A stretch of DNA of 64,000 bases from Abditibacteriaceae bacterium (GCA_019239895.1 JAFAZH010000041.1:1-64000); one strand, 5' to 3'. Positions 35,178 to 44,353 are shown, counted from the stretch's first letter. The notes: generated by a model from the sequence alone, not told the origin. Made by a program: numbers and translations.

Positions 35178-37349
35178 ATGCATTTTGTTAGAAGCTTGAA
35201 CCCGTTACACTCTCCATCACATTCCCACTGGTACAGCTCTAATCAGGAGGATTCTATAAAACCCGTTCCCTTCCGTTTGATACTGTGTGCCGCTTTATGC
35301 GTTTTCATTTGCAACTTATTCCTCGTTGGGCCAGCGGTGCGTGCGGCGACTCCGGTAGTAGTTTCTTTGCAATCGTTGCTGTCAGAGATGGTCAACCGTG
35401 ATGCCGTCGCGCAGTGGCCAGTGCCTTCCTATATCTGCAAGCAGGCCAGTAGCCATGATCGCTTGAAAACCAGTCCTGCCGATCCTAAAACCTGGCATTC
35501 CAACAAAGATTTTGAACAGTTCATTCGCACCGAAGATAACGAGGGACGGCACGAATGGGTCATTATGGAGGATAATGGGCCGGGGGCTATCACGCGCATC
35601 TGGCTGCCCTTGAATGCGGAGAAAGACAATCAGATTGTCCGCTTCTACTTTGATGGTTCACCCACTCCGTCCATGGCGGTGCCGTTCAATGCCTTGCTGA
35701 GTGGACGTTCCATTGTCCCGCCACCGTTTGCCTTTGTCGGGTGGAACGATAAGAATGTGCGCGGTCAGAAGACTACGCCGCCCCACGAATTGCATGGCGT
35801 ATCCGGTGACCTTTATTTGCCCATTCCCTTTGCGCGTAGTTGCAAAGTAACCCTCGACCAATTGCCGTTCTATTACATCATTGACTATCGAATGTATCAG
35901 GCGGGCACGGCGGTTAAGACCTTTACAATGGCCGACTACCAGGCACTTCGCCCGGACATCGAGCGGATTGGTGATGTTTTAACAGCGGACACGAACCTCA
36001 CCTCCCGCAATACCATCAAGACTTTAAGGCTTGCGCCCGGCGCAGAGGTATCCCAGAACTTACCAGGCGGCGCGGCTGCCGTGCGTAACCTGGTGGTGCA
36101 GATTGACCCTAAGGATGCGCCGCAGGTGTTGCGCTCGACGATTCTGGAAGCGGCTTTTGATGGCGAACCCACCGTCTGGTGCCCGTTAGGGGAATTCTTC
36201 GGGGCCGGAGCGCGTTTGCATCCGGTGCAAGATTGGTGGCGAACGGTGAGTGAGGATGGCCGCTTAACGTCTCGCTGGGTTATGCCTTACCGCCGTTCGG
36301 CTCGCCTGGCGTTGCGGAATGTGGGCACCAAAGCCGTGACCGTGGGCTTAGCCGCGACCACTGGGGCGTGGCACTGGGATGAGCGCAGTCTTTATTTTCA
36401 TGCGAACTGGCATGGCGAATTCAACATGAAGACGCGCCCTATGTTCGACTGGAACTACCTGGAAGCACAGGGTCAAGGTATCTATGTAGGCGATACGCTC
36501 ACCGTCTTTACCCCCGCACCGGATTGGTATGGTGAAGGCGATGAGAGGGTGTACATTGATGGCGAAACCGCCCCCTCACACATTGGCACGGGGACTGAAG
36601 ACTATTACGGTTATGCCTGGGGCATGGCGAATTATTTCAACTCGCCTTTTATCTCCATGCCGGAGCGTGATAGTCCGGGGCGGGATAACTGGCGCGGTTA
36701 CACTACTACCTCGCGTCTGCGCCTGTTAGATGGCATTCCTTTTCGTATGAGCCTCAAGCACGACATGGAAGTCTGGAACTGGGCCGATACCCAGGTGGAC
36801 TATGCCGTTGGCACCTTCTGGTATGCCCGTCCTGGCGCGCAACAGAACCGCAGTCCACAACCCAGGGAAGCATCTGTAGTGGTGCGGGATGCGCCGCCTG
36901 ATCCTCGTCTGGTCAAAATCGCAGGCGCGTTGGAATTTGAGGCCCTGCCGATTATAGACCGCTCACCAGGGTTGGCCACGCAGATTCAAGAAGGTGGTCT
37001 CCGCACCGGGCAATGGAGTGGTAATCAGCAACTTTTTGTGACAGCGAATAAAGTCGGGGATTATGTTGAAATTCCTATTCCCGTCGCCAACAATCAAAAG
37101 CGTAAAATCACCCTCTATGGCACCAAGAGCTATGATTATGGCATTTTGCGCTTTAGTATCAACGGTCAAACTGCCGGTGCCGACTATGATGCTTACAGTG
37201 CCGATCCTGTTGCTACCGGGCCGATAGAACTTGGCACGTTCGAGCCGCATGACGGCAAGTTGGTGCTGCGTGTCGAGGTGATAGGCAGTAACCCGGCATC
37301 CAGAGGTAACCGTTACTACTTTGGGCTGGACTGCGTTGTTCTCCAATAG
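35178..37349 (+). CDS. GH172-family (DUF2961) glycoside hydrolase
   Basis: Up to 723 residues, exported. DUF2961/GH172 signatures include EDNGPGAITRIWLP, RFYFDGSPTPSMAVPF and GTGTEDYYGYAWG. Known GH172 enzymes cleave or transfer alpha-D-fructofuranosides or D-arabinofuranosides. A C-terminal beta domain (about 600-723) follows the catalytic double jelly-roll. The start is uncertain: ATG 35178 gives a long odd leader. A perfect AGGAGG at 35245-35250 sits 5 nt before an ATA codon at 35256, after which an ideal signal peptide begins (KPVPFRLILCAALCVF). The next gene encodes a DUF6785 membrane protein 211 bp downstream. Confidence 0.85.
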   Translation: MHFVRSLNPLHSPSHSHWYSSNQEDSIKPVPFRLILCAALCVFICNLFLVGPAVRAATPVVVSLQSLLSEMVNRDAVAQWPVPSYICKQASSHDRLKTSPADPKTWHSNKDFEQFIRTEDNEGRHEWVIMEDNGPGAITRIWLPLNAEKDNQIVRFYFDGSPTPSMAVPFNALLSGRSIVPPPFAFVGWNDKNVRGQKTTPPHELHGVSGDLYLPIPFARSCKVTLDQLPFYYIIDYRMYQAGTAVKTFTMADYQALRPDIERIGDVLTADTNLTSRNTIKTLRLAPGAEVSQNLPGGAAAVRNLVVQIDPKDAPQVLRSTILEAAFDGEPTVWCPLGEFFGAGARLHPVQDWWRTVSEDGRLTSRWVMPYRRSARLALRNVGTKAVTVGLAATTGAWHWDERSLYFHANWHGEFNMKTRPMFDWNYLEAQGQGIYVGDTLTVFTPAPDWYGEGDERVYIDGETAPSHIGTGTEDYYGYAWGMANYFNSPFISMPERDSPGRDNWRGYTTTSRLRLLDGIPFRMSLKHDMEVWNWADTQVDYAVGTFWYARPGAQQNRSPQPREASVVVRDAPPDPRLVKIAGALEFEALPIIDRSPGLATQIQEGGLRTGQWSGNQQLFVTANKVGDYVEIPIPVANNQKRKITLYGTKSYDYGILRFSINGQTAGADYDAYSADPVATGPIELGTFEPHDGKLVLRVEVIGSNPASRGNRYYFGLDCVVLQ

Positions 37350-37413
37350 TGGTCATCATCGCACTGAGTTGAGTCGTTATTGTGATTTTTATACATCATT
37401 TTAAGACAAGCTG

Positions 37414-37440
37414 ATAGCGCAATTTGCGTAATTGCGCTAT
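37414..37440. terminator. Hairpin after the GH172 gene
   Basis: A 10-bp perfect stem ATAGCGCAAT/ATTGCGCTAT with a 7-nt loop, 65 bp after the GH172 stop. The stem is only moderately GC-rich and has no long T-run, so termination is tentative. Confidence 0.45.
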
Positions 37441-37560
37441 TGGTGCCAACTTCCCGCTAAAAGATAAGTTGAACTTTTATAATACGGTGATTTACTCGAC
37501 TTCTGACTTTGAACGCGACAGCACGGTGCTGTATGAATTGCCAGCAGAATTTTAACCTAT

Positions 37561-39657
37561 ATGAAAGCACAAACTGCACCGCCAACGGCATGGGATGCCC
37601 CCACACAGTTAGCGGCACAGACACAAACTCTAACCACTAATAAAGCAGCAGGCCGTGAGCGCGGCGTGACCTTGCGTGTCGTCGTGCTTTGTCTGGTGTT
37701 GGCCGTGGTGTTGGGCTATGTCATTCCGGTCATTGACTACAAACTGTTCAACACCTTTTTAGGAGCCACGCACCTGCCGCCGGGTGCCATTGGCGTGCTG
37801 CTGGTGCTTGTCCTGGTGGTGAATCCTCTCCTGCGCCTGGTATCGAGCAAGCTGGCGTTTTCACGTAATGAGGCTCTGACAGTTTATATTTCCTGTTTAT
37901 TCTCGGCGGTAGTGCCGGGACATGGGGCGGAAAATCTTATTGTGCCAGTGCTCATTGCACCCTTCTATTACGCCACGCGAGAAAACCGCTGGCTCAGTTG
38001 GATGCAGCCAAATCTCAAGCCCTGGCTGACCCCCGCTCTTAATTCGCACGGTGGTCTCTATAACAAGGCGGTGGTTGAAGGATGGTATATTGGTCTGCGC
38101 GGCAATACCCCGATTCCCTGGGGTGTCTGGTTAGTGCCCTTATTGGTTTGGGGTTCGGTCATCATGGCAATGTATATCATGCTGGGGTGTCTGAGCGTGA
38201 TGCTGCGGGCGCAATGGGCCGAGCATGAGGCTTTGTCCTTTCCTCTCCTGCGCCTGCCACTTACCATGACCGAAGACCTTGACCGTCAGGACAGCTATGG
38301 AATGTTAGGCCACTTCTTCCGCAATCGCATGATGTGGATTGGTTTCGGCATCACGGTTTTTATCCAGGCGTTGCGCGGCTTGCACTTGTATTTTCCCGAT
38401 GTGCCGAACTTCCCACTTGAACTGGACATGAATGGCTTGTTTTCGGAAGCACCGTGGAACCAGATTGGTTGGGTGCCAATTCGCATTTTTCCGATTGCGG
38501 TTGGCATTACCTATCTGCTGACCAGCGAAGTCTCGTTCTCGCTCTGGTTCTTTTACTGGTTCATGAAATTGCAATTAATGATCGCCTATTATCTGGGCTT
38601 TATGCCCAATGCGCTGCCGGATGCCACCAACGCTTTTCCCGGCAAAACATTTCAAGGCTATCAGACCGGTGGGGCATACCTGGCTTATGTGGCGATTGTG
38701 CTGTGGACGGGGCGCGAGCATATCCTGCATATCGTGCAACGCGCTTTTCGCCGCGCCCAGCCCCGTCCCGGCGAGCGGGCTGAAGCGTTGTCGTATCCGG
38801 TGGCCTTCTGGGGCTTTGTGCTTGGTTTTCTCTATGTGGTTGGTTTCAGTGTGGTGGCCGGAGTGCGTCTGGAGATTGCCGTTGCGCTGTGGATCAGTTA
38901 CCTCGTTTTTGCCATCGGTATGACGCGCATCGCGGTCGAGGGCGGGATGCTGTTTCTACTGCACGACATCATGCCCCTTGGTGCCATCGCCCGCCTGCTT
39001 ACGCCCGGCCCCAGCGCCTGGCTCACGGCTCAATCGGGCTTGGTGCCCGCGTCGTTTATCCAGGCCGGGCTAATCTATCACATGCGCGCTTTTTCGATGC
39101 CTTCCTACATACACGGCTTTAAGTTAGCGCATGATCATAAGATTGCCGCCAAACCGCTCCTGGCGCTCATCGCTGCGGTAGTTATCATCTCGACCTGCAT
39201 GAGTTTATGGATGGTCATTCATCTCGGCTATGACAATGGCGGCCTGGGCTTGGGCAATGATTGGTCGCATGGCCATCTCTCCCTGCGTCCGCTTACCTTC
39301 ATTGACAGCGTGACGAAAGATACATCCGGTTCGCCAGTGGTCAACTGGATTTCATTAGTGATGGGTGCGCTTCTGACCTATGGCATGATGCTGGCGCGTA
39401 GTCGCTTTTTGGGTTTCCCCTTTCATCCTGTCGCCTACCTCATCTGCCTCACCTTCGCCGCGCACATGTTCTGGTTCTCCATCTTTCTTGGCTGGCTCTT
39501 TAAGGGTCTCATCACGCGCTTTGGCGGCCCCGATACCTACCGCAAAACCGTGCCCCTCTTCCTTGGTCTCGCCCTGGGCGATGTAGCGATGATTCTGCTC
39601 TGGCTGGTTATTGATGGCTGGCAGGGCCGCACCGGACACCTCTTAATGCCCTATTGA
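37561..39657 (+). CDS. DUF6785/DUF6784-type large polytopic membrane protein
   Basis: A 698-residue inner-membrane protein with about 13-15 hydrophobic helices. The start is a cytoplasmic leader followed by VVVLCLVLAVVLGYVIPVIDY. It has features seen in this uncharacterised family: SRNEALTVYISCLFSAVVPGHGAENLI, EHEALSFPLLRLPL near 225 and YIHGFKLAHDHKI. The fold recalls OPT-like oligopeptide transporters, but substrates are unknown. It follows the GH172 gene on the same strand, so an uptake role for released arabino- or fructo-oligosaccharides is a reasonable guess, not a demonstrated one. Confidence 0.75.
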   Translation: MKAQTAPPTAWDAPTQLAAQTQTLTTNKAAGRERGVTLRVVVLCLVLAVVLGYVIPVIDYKLFNTFLGATHLPPGAIGVLLVLVLVVNPLLRLVSSKLAFSRNEALTVYISCLFSAVVPGHGAENLIVPVLIAPFYYATRENRWLSWMQPNLKPWLTPALNSHGGLYNKAVVEGWYIGLRGNTPIPWGVWLVPLLVWGSVIMAMYIMLGCLSVMLRAQWAEHEALSFPLLRLPLTMTEDLDRQDSYGMLGHFFRNRMMWIGFGITVFIQALRGLHLYFPDVPNFPLELDMNGLFSEAPWNQIGWVPIRIFPIAVGITYLLTSEVSFSLWFFYWFMKLQLMIAYYLGFMPNALPDATNAFPGKTFQGYQTGGAYLAYVAIVLWTGREHILHIVQRAFRRAQPRPGERAEALSYPVAFWGFVLGFLYVVGFSVVAGVRLEIAVALWISYLVFAIGMTRIAVEGGMLFLLHDIMPLGAIARLLTPGPSAWLTAQSGLVPASFIQAGLIYHMRAFSMPSYIHGFKLAHDHKIAAKPLLALIAAVVIISTCMSLWMVIHLGYDNGGLGLGNDWSHGHLSLRPLTFIDSVTKDTSGSPVVNWISLVMGALLTYGMMLARSRFLGFPFHPVAYLICLTFAAHMFWFSIFLGWLFKGLITRFGGPDTYRKTVPLFLGLALGDVAMILLWLVIDGWQGRTGHLLMPY

Positions 39658-39807
39658 TACTGCTCTAAGGTTAAACAGTGTTGATCTACTTGACACATCC
39701 TATAACGCAATTATCTATATGGGGCGGAATTATACGCGACAACGTTGTATAATGTGCAAGTTTGGTTACTCATGCCATGCATTCCTCTGAGGTGTCTTTT
39801 AAGTATG

Positions 39808-39947
39808 TATGGCACTTAGACAGGTAAAGGCTACAAGTCACTGTAATGCAACTGGCAGCACTGGTGAAGGCACTTACAGTGTCCCTCTACGACTCTATAA
39901 TATAGAACTTTAGCTCTCACTGTAGCCTTTACCTGTCTAAGTGCTAT
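39808..39947. mobile_element. MITE-like palindromic element upstream of the TIR gene
   Basis: About 140 bp with terminal inverted repeats of about 26 bp: TATGGCACTTAGACAGGTAA at 39808 on, and a near-perfect complement ending TAAGTGCTATA at 39947. Each side is flanked by TA-rich sequence. A nested inverted repeat (CACTGTAA/TTACAGTG) lies inside. It contains CTTACA-N17-TATAAT (39873-39901), and TATAAT also occurs at 39945, so it may drive the TIR gene. It encodes nothing. The rest of the 39658-39962 gap shows no gene. Confidence 0.6.
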
Positions 39948-39962
39948 AATACTAAACCTGCT

Positions 39963-41384
39963 ATGGATAAGGATAAGGAAAAAATAAAGTCATCAGAGGG
40001 AAGCGGGTTCCAGTTTGGAATCCTCGACTCCGAGCACTTGGTGTGGAATCCACTCGTTCATAAACTCTATGAGGAAAACTGCCATTTCTTCTTGATACGA
40101 GTAAGGCGTGTAGACGCGTTTTTCTATCAGACTTTAGACCAGTATTTCCAACAAGCACATATTGCAGCTTCTATCAGCCTGCTCTCTGGTTACTTTGACG
40201 CCTTAGTTCGTGTATGGACTACGCCAGAAAAATTAAAATTGTTATCAACGGTGATCTCAACAAGCGAAGTCTTCCTTGAGGAGATTAGGGAATTTCGAGT
40301 TCAGGATATTGAATATCTCTGGTCTACACGACTATTACAGGATAAGGATCTATCGAAATATAGAAATAGCATAGAAACGATTCGTAAGCAGAGTGTTCAA
40401 GGGTTGGAATTGGATCAGCAACTTCTTCAGAACTTAATCTCTCTTGGTCTTATTTACAAACGACAGCCTGTCAATTCTGGCTTTTTGTTCTACATTGCCT
40501 TATCGCCCATATCGCCCAGTGGTAGCGAAAGTAGGAATGAACATCAAGATTACGTCCGTAACTTCATAGCCGAGATAGGAGGCCAAGTAAGCCTGCTAAA
40601 TGCATCTATCTATCATGGAATCGGTTTTACTAATCATATGATTGAGGCAGTCACGCAGGACTACTCTAAATTTGTGTCCTGTATTGCACGGATCAGTCAA
40701 TATGAACCTCTACAAGACCTGCGAGCAACTACCTTTCTCATAACTGATAGAAAGCCTGAGCACATTCATCATATCTCATCATATCCCGACACATCCCAAG
40801 CAGGGGGGCTTTTTAAGTCAGAAATCAAAACTGACAAAAACGGGGGATTAGAGGCAATAAACACATCCGTACTTTTGGGAGAACAGTTAATGCAACAGGA
40901 GTCACAGATGCTTAATCAATCGGTGATATCACCTGCTAATACCAAAAGCTCAGAACCTTTACGGCCAATGCGTATTTTTCTTTGTCATTCTTCTTCCGAT
41001 AAATCTTTGGTGCGGGACCTTTATCGTCGGTTACGCGAAGACGGATTTGAGCCTTGGTTAGATGAAGAGAATCTGCTACCCGGTCAAGATTGGCAACAAG
41101 AGATTTCTAAAGCCGTCCGTAATTCAGATATTGTTTTAGCTTGTCTTACAACCGAGTCTGTAAATAAAAAAGGTTACGTGCAAAAGGAGATTAGGTTTGC
41201 TTTGGATGTAGCAGATCAGCAACCTGAAGACACAATTTACTTGATTCCTGTAAAGCTAAAAGAGTGCGGCATCCCAGAGCGCCTGCGTAAATGGCAATGG
41301 GTCGAACTGTTTCAAGAAAATGGTTATCAGCGGCTGATTAAGGCGTTAAGGAGACGCCTAATTACCTTGGATGGACATGAATAA
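39963..41384 (+). CDS. TIR-domain protein with unusual N-terminal half
   Basis: 473 residues. The C-terminal TIR domain spans about 336-470, with MRIFLCHSSSDKSLVRDLYRRL, GFEPWLDEENLLPGQDW, SDIVLACLTTESV and GYVQKEIRFAL; E409 sits where TIR NADases carry catalytic Glu. Residues 30-120 (HFFLIRVRR, SLLSGYFDALVRVW, VFLEEIREFRVQDIEYLW) resemble an Lrp-like RAM/ACT ligand-binding fold, and 195-265 may be a second copy (inference). Residues 300-335 are a polar linker. The gene is more AT-rich than its neighbours and sits behind a MITE-like element, suggesting transfer. Bacterial TIR proteins often act in phage defence, but no partner gene adjoins it. Confidence 0.78.
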   Translation: MDKDKEKIKSSEGSGFQFGILDSEHLVWNPLVHKLYEENCHFFLIRVRRVDAFFYQTLDQYFQQAHIAASISLLSGYFDALVRVWTTPEKLKLLSTVISTSEVFLEEIREFRVQDIEYLWSTRLLQDKDLSKYRNSIETIRKQSVQGLELDQQLLQNLISLGLIYKRQPVNSGFLFYIALSPISPSGSESRNEHQDYVRNFIAEIGGQVSLLNASIYHGIGFTNHMIEAVTQDYSKFVSCIARISQYEPLQDLRATTFLITDRKPEHIHHISSYPDTSQAGGLFKSEIKTDKNGGLEAINTSVLLGEQLMQQESQMLNQSVISPANTKSSEPLRPMRIFLCHSSSDKSLVRDLYRRLREDGFEPWLDEENLLPGQDWQQEISKAVRNSDIVLACLTTESVNKKGYVQKEIRFALDVADQQPEDTIYLIPVKLKECGIPERLRKWQWVELFQENGYQRLIKALRRRLITLDGHE

Positions 41385-41593
41385 AGAATACGAATAGTAG
41401 TTCTTATAACACGTAATCGAAATAGATGCTGCAATGGACTCCCTAAAGCCTGCGTTAAGCTACGCCTTCCCTGCGCCTCTATGCTTAACATTAACCTTTG
41501 GACGTTGAGCTACCACGTCCGTCAACGGTTAGCGGCGAACCCCATAAGAAATGCAACCTAGGACATCGGGTGATGGAGGGAAAGCTATTGTCT

Positions 41594-42049
41594 TTAGCTT
41601 GGTGAAGATTTGGTCAAACTGGTTTCGGCGGTAGCGAATACAAGTGTCACGATACCAAACTGAATGAACAGGTGGACAAGGATTGTCGGCAGTATCACGA
41701 GAAGTGGGCGGCCTAGAGCCAGGGCAATCACAACACAGGCAACAGCAGTGCCCCCTAAATTCAGCCGCAGGATTTTCTCATAGAGAGGAAACAATACCGG
41801 TCCAACCAGGCGACGGCCTAGGGCCAGGCTACGAGCGTCCTGGCGATAACGGGACGCCACCAGCAGCGGGGAGCCGAGTTGACGGAGCAGAGTTTCCTGC
41901 TCGTCTTCCGTAAGGCGGCGACCCAGGGCCGCTTGCTGATCTTCGATCTGGGACAGGATGTTGTCTGCTAGTTCCTGAATGATGTCATCCTGCTGTTCCC
42001 GTGGCAGATAACTCCTGACGGCTTTTAAGTAGCGACTAACACGTTCCAT
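41594..42049 (-). CDS. HAAS-domain (DUF1700-like) membrane protein, short
   Basis: A 151-residue protein. The N-terminal HAAS domain (YLKAVRSYLPREQQDDIIQELADNI, LTEDEQETLLRQLGSPLLVASRYR) is typical of proteins paired with PadR regulators. Two transmembrane helices follow (LNLGGTAVACVVIALAL and LLVILPTILVHLFIQFGIVTLVFA). Many family members continue for another 100 or more residues, so this may be truncated at the C-terminus; it ends in a polar ETSLTKSSPS tail. It lies 18 bp after the PadR gene and is surely in its operon. The function is unknown beyond PadR-linked envelope stress or antibiotic systems. Confidence 0.78.
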   Translation of the reverse strand: MERVSRYLKAVRSYLPREQQDDIIQELADNILSQIEDQQAALGRRLTEDEQETLLRQLGSPLLVASRYRQDARSLALGRRLVGPVLFPLYEKILRLNLGGTAVACVVIALALGRPLLVILPTILVHLFIQFGIVTLVFATAETSLTKSSPS

Positions 42050-42067
42050 AATGAATCTCCTCCATCC

Positions 42068-42460
42068 TTAATCTATTCCAGACTTGGTCTGCGAGACGCA
42101 CGATTGCAGACCATTCATCTGTCCGCCATTTACCTCACCCACAATCCGATTCAGTGATGTATTAAGGTTTTGCCACTCTTGCAGAAACTGTCCCAAAATC
42201 TGTGCGCCGTCGTGGGAAAGGCAATAGAAGCGTTTCTGGCGCTTGTCTTCCTCACGCCATTCACTGACCAAGAGACCCTGGCTTTCCAGACGGCGCAGCA
42301 ACGGGTAGAGAGTGTTCTCCTCAATAGCCAGCCCCTGTTCTTCCAAGGACTTGCGCAGGGCATAACCATAATGCTCTACGCGCAGTTGGGACAGCACTGC
42401 CAGGATGACACAGCCACGACGTAATTCCGAACGCAGGTTTTCCAAGACATCCACATCCAT
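42068..42460 (-). CDS. PadR family transcriptional regulator
   Basis: A 130-residue winged-helix repressor from ATG 42460 (MDVDVLENLRSELRRG). An ATG-like start at 42493 would fall inside the operator and is rejected. Motifs are CVILAVLSQLRVEHYGYALRKSLEEQG, ENTLYPLLRRLESQGLLVSEW and RFYCLSHDG, the standard PadR-N domain, followed by a short C-terminal dimerisation helix. It probably represses its own operon, which includes the HAAS gene, through the palindrome at 42478-42498. The inducer is unknown; PadR proteins commonly respond to phenolic acids, drugs or envelope stress. Confidence 0.88.
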   Translation of the reverse strand: MDVDVLENLRSELRRGCVILAVLSQLRVEHYGYALRKSLEEQGLAIEENTLYPLLRRLESQGLLVSEWREEDKRQKRFYCLSHDGAQILGQFLQEWQNLNTSLNRIVGEVNGGQMNGLQSCVSQTKSGID

Positions 42461-42477
42461 CGGTAGTCCCTTACTTG

Positions 42478-42498
42478 ATACTGTATAACACACAGTAT
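42478..42498. promoter_or_regulatory. PadR operator candidate
   Basis: ATACTGT (42478-42484), a 7-nt spacer, then ACAGTAT (42492-42498): a perfect 7-bp dyad 17 bp upstream of the PadR start. Its size and AT-rich ends fit PadR-type operators. Confidence 0.6.
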
Positions 42499-42676
42499 GT
42501 GACGCACAGGATCCATTGTCAAGGGCTTGGCTAGAAATTAACTAAAGACTGAAGGAGGTGGAGGGCCTGCTATGTGCGGCAGGGTTTCAAACCAGCGTTA
42601 CACTGGCTTGCCTTCTGCGACAGGCTGCACATGAACTTGGCGTTAGGACGAAGATGCTCTATGACTCAAGGCGATT

Positions 42677-42724
42677 TGGCCTAAGACCCAGTAGCCATTG
42701 CGCTAACTATTAAGTCTTAGGCCA
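42677..42724 (-). terminator. Hairpin downstream of the dinB-like gene
   Basis: A perfect 11-bp stem (TGGCCTAAGAC/GTCTTAGGCCA) with a 26-nt loop, 10 bp beyond the DinB-family stop. The loop is long, so termination is tentative. Confidence 0.45.
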
Positions 42725-42734
42725 TATTTGTAGT

Positions 42735-43202
42735 TTAGGACTCGAACGAAGCGGGGTCGAAGTGGCTGTCACTATCGCCAAGCAGGGTTTGAATGTAAGC
42801 GATTTGGCCGTGATGGTGAATCGTATCAATAACGCCCATTGAGACTACTCTCCCCAAAGGAAATGGGCCGAAGCGCATTTGTACTGTTTTGTTCATATCA
42901 GCCAAGTTCATAGCGCGCAGAGCTTGCGCGTATTCCTGAGCGGCACTGACAATTAATTGCTTGGCTTCTGCAACGTTAGTGGCCGGAGTGAACTCTGGTG
43001 TGTTCGTACTCCCCTCACTCAAGACGGTCTGAAGGCTCTTGAGGGCTGTTACGTTATGGTTAATAATTTCGAGTGCGGAATTAGCTGTTGGCGCAGGCTT
43101 CCAATCCATCTTATCGGCGGGAATATAATCTAAATTATAGGCCATGTTAGTGGCGGCCCATTCTACCTGTCCAGCCAGAGTATCCAGATAATCCATTTTC
43201 AT
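42735..43202 (-). CDS. DinB family protein
   Basis: A 155-residue four-helix-bundle protein of the DinB/YfiT-like superfamily. Candidate metal ligands are a first His in EIINHNVTAL and the C-terminal pair in IDTIHHHGQIAYIQTLLGD. These proteins are thiol-linked transferases or damage-inducible proteins of mostly unknown activity. The W-containing middle (DKMDWKPAPTANSA) is standard. It is monocistronic, with a hairpin downstream. No SOS box is evident upstream, so DNA-damage control is not supported here. Confidence 0.82.
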   Translation of the reverse strand: MKMDYLDTLAGQVEWAATNMAYNLDYIPADKMDWKPAPTANSALEIINHNVTALKSLQTVLSEGSTNTPEFTPATNVAEAKQLIVSAAQEYAQALRAMNLADMNKTVQMRFGPFPLGRVVSMGVIDTIHHHGQIAYIQTLLGDSDSHFDPASFES

Positions 43203-43385
43203 ATTTCACAACTCCCCTGAGAATGTTAGCGGCGTCTAGGAGTGTGCAGCATCAGCAGACTGGTTACAAGAAGGTTTATTTTAAATATGCGTGAAGATTT
43301 TTCAACTTAGCCCACAAGCTGCAATGTGTCATGTGGTTAGTAGGACAGTTCTATTAATAATGCTGCTTGGTCGTTATAAACTGCA

Positions 43386-44219
43386 TCAAGCATGGTCATG
43401 CTCTTGGGAACCATGTTCATAGAGATGATGCTCGTGTGGCGCGTGCAGGTGGGGATGAGAATGAATTACGTTGCCATGCCGGTGGCGATGGGCATGGATT
43501 AAATGAGTGCGCTGCAAGAGAGCTTCATCGTGCAGAATTTCAGAGGGCGAACCGGCAGCAGCAACTTGCCCGTTACTAAAAACATAACAGTAGTCGGCAA
43601 TGTCTTCCACAATATCCAGATCATGAGTGGCAGTGATAACCGTTTTCGTGCCACCCCATTCCACCAGGAAATCTACTACCTGACTCTGGCTTTTGGGATC
43701 GAGTGCGGCAGTAGGCTCATCTAAGAGTAACACTTCGGGATCAAGAATCAGCACCGACGCTAAAGCGACTCGTTTTTTTTCGCCACCCGAAAGGCGATGG
43801 GGAGCACGATCCTTTAGGTGGGCAATCTCCAGCAATTCCAACGTTTCCGCTACGCGTTGGCGAATCTGCTCTTTAGGCCAGCGCAGTTGCAATGGCCCAA
43901 AGGCGACTTCGTCGAAGACGGTGGGACAGAAAAGCTGCACATCAGGATTTTGAAACACAAACGCTACGCGCTGGCGAAAATTAAAAGTGAATGCCTCATC
44001 CTGCATCCGCTCTTCGGTCAATGTTTCTCCATTAAAGGAAATGCTGCCCCTATCCGGGAAGTAAAGTGCATCCAGCAAACGCAAAAGAGTTGATTTGCCT
44101 GATCCGTTTGCCCCTAAGATAACAATGCGTTGCCCCTGTTCAATGGAGAGCGTGACTCCCGCCAACGCGGGTACGTCATTATAGCGATAGTGGACACCTT
44201 GAATGTCAAATAATCTCAT
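43386..44219 (-). CDS. nikO: Nickel/cobalt ECF importer ATPase (NikO/CbiO type)
   Basis: A 277-residue ABC ATPase. Walker A is GANGSGKST, the signature RLSGGEKKR and Walker B VLLLDEPTAALD; the ECF-type LFCPTVFDEVAFGPL Q-loop region is typical of CbiO/NikO. After about residue 235 there is a His-rich tail (HAHRHRHG, HSHPHLHAPHEHH, EHGSQEHDHA) likely to buffer nickel. It is the third gene of the NikMN-NikQ-NikO importer on this strand. The order after nikR, plus the NikR box upstream of nikR, argues for nickel rather than cobalt. A palindromic repeat separates it from nikQ. Confidence 0.9.
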   Translation of the reverse strand: MRLFDIQGVHYRYNDVPALAGVTLSIEQGQRIVILGANGSGKSTLLRLLDALYFPDRGSISFNGETLTEERMQDEAFTFNFRQRVAFVFQNPDVQLFCPTVFDEVAFGPLQLRWPKEQIRQRVAETLELLEIAHLKDRAPHRLSGGEKKRVALASVLILDPEVLLLDEPTAALDPKSQSQVVDFLVEWGGTKTVITATHDLDIVEDIADYCYVFSNGQVAAAGSPSEILHDEALLQRTHLIHAHRHRHGNVIHSHPHLHAPHEHHLYEHGSQEHDHA

Positions 44220-44234
44220 GGCCCCACGCTTATC

Positions 44235-44353
44235 TTTTCAACACAAAGATCACCAAGAAGACACTAAGATCACAAGGAAGGATGGTGCCTCAATGTTTTA
44301 ATAGATCAAATTTGTGTGCTTTGTGCTATCTTTGTGTGCTTTGTGTTGAAAAT
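44235..44353. repeat. Intergenic palindromic element, family I (ACACAAAG type)
   Basis: Outer arms TTTTCAACACAAAGATCACC (44235-44254) and the complement ending CTTTGTGTTGAAAA (44340-44353). It is inserted inside the nickel-importer operon, between nikQ and nikO, so it would be transcribed as a hairpin in the mRNA. Confidence 0.82.
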
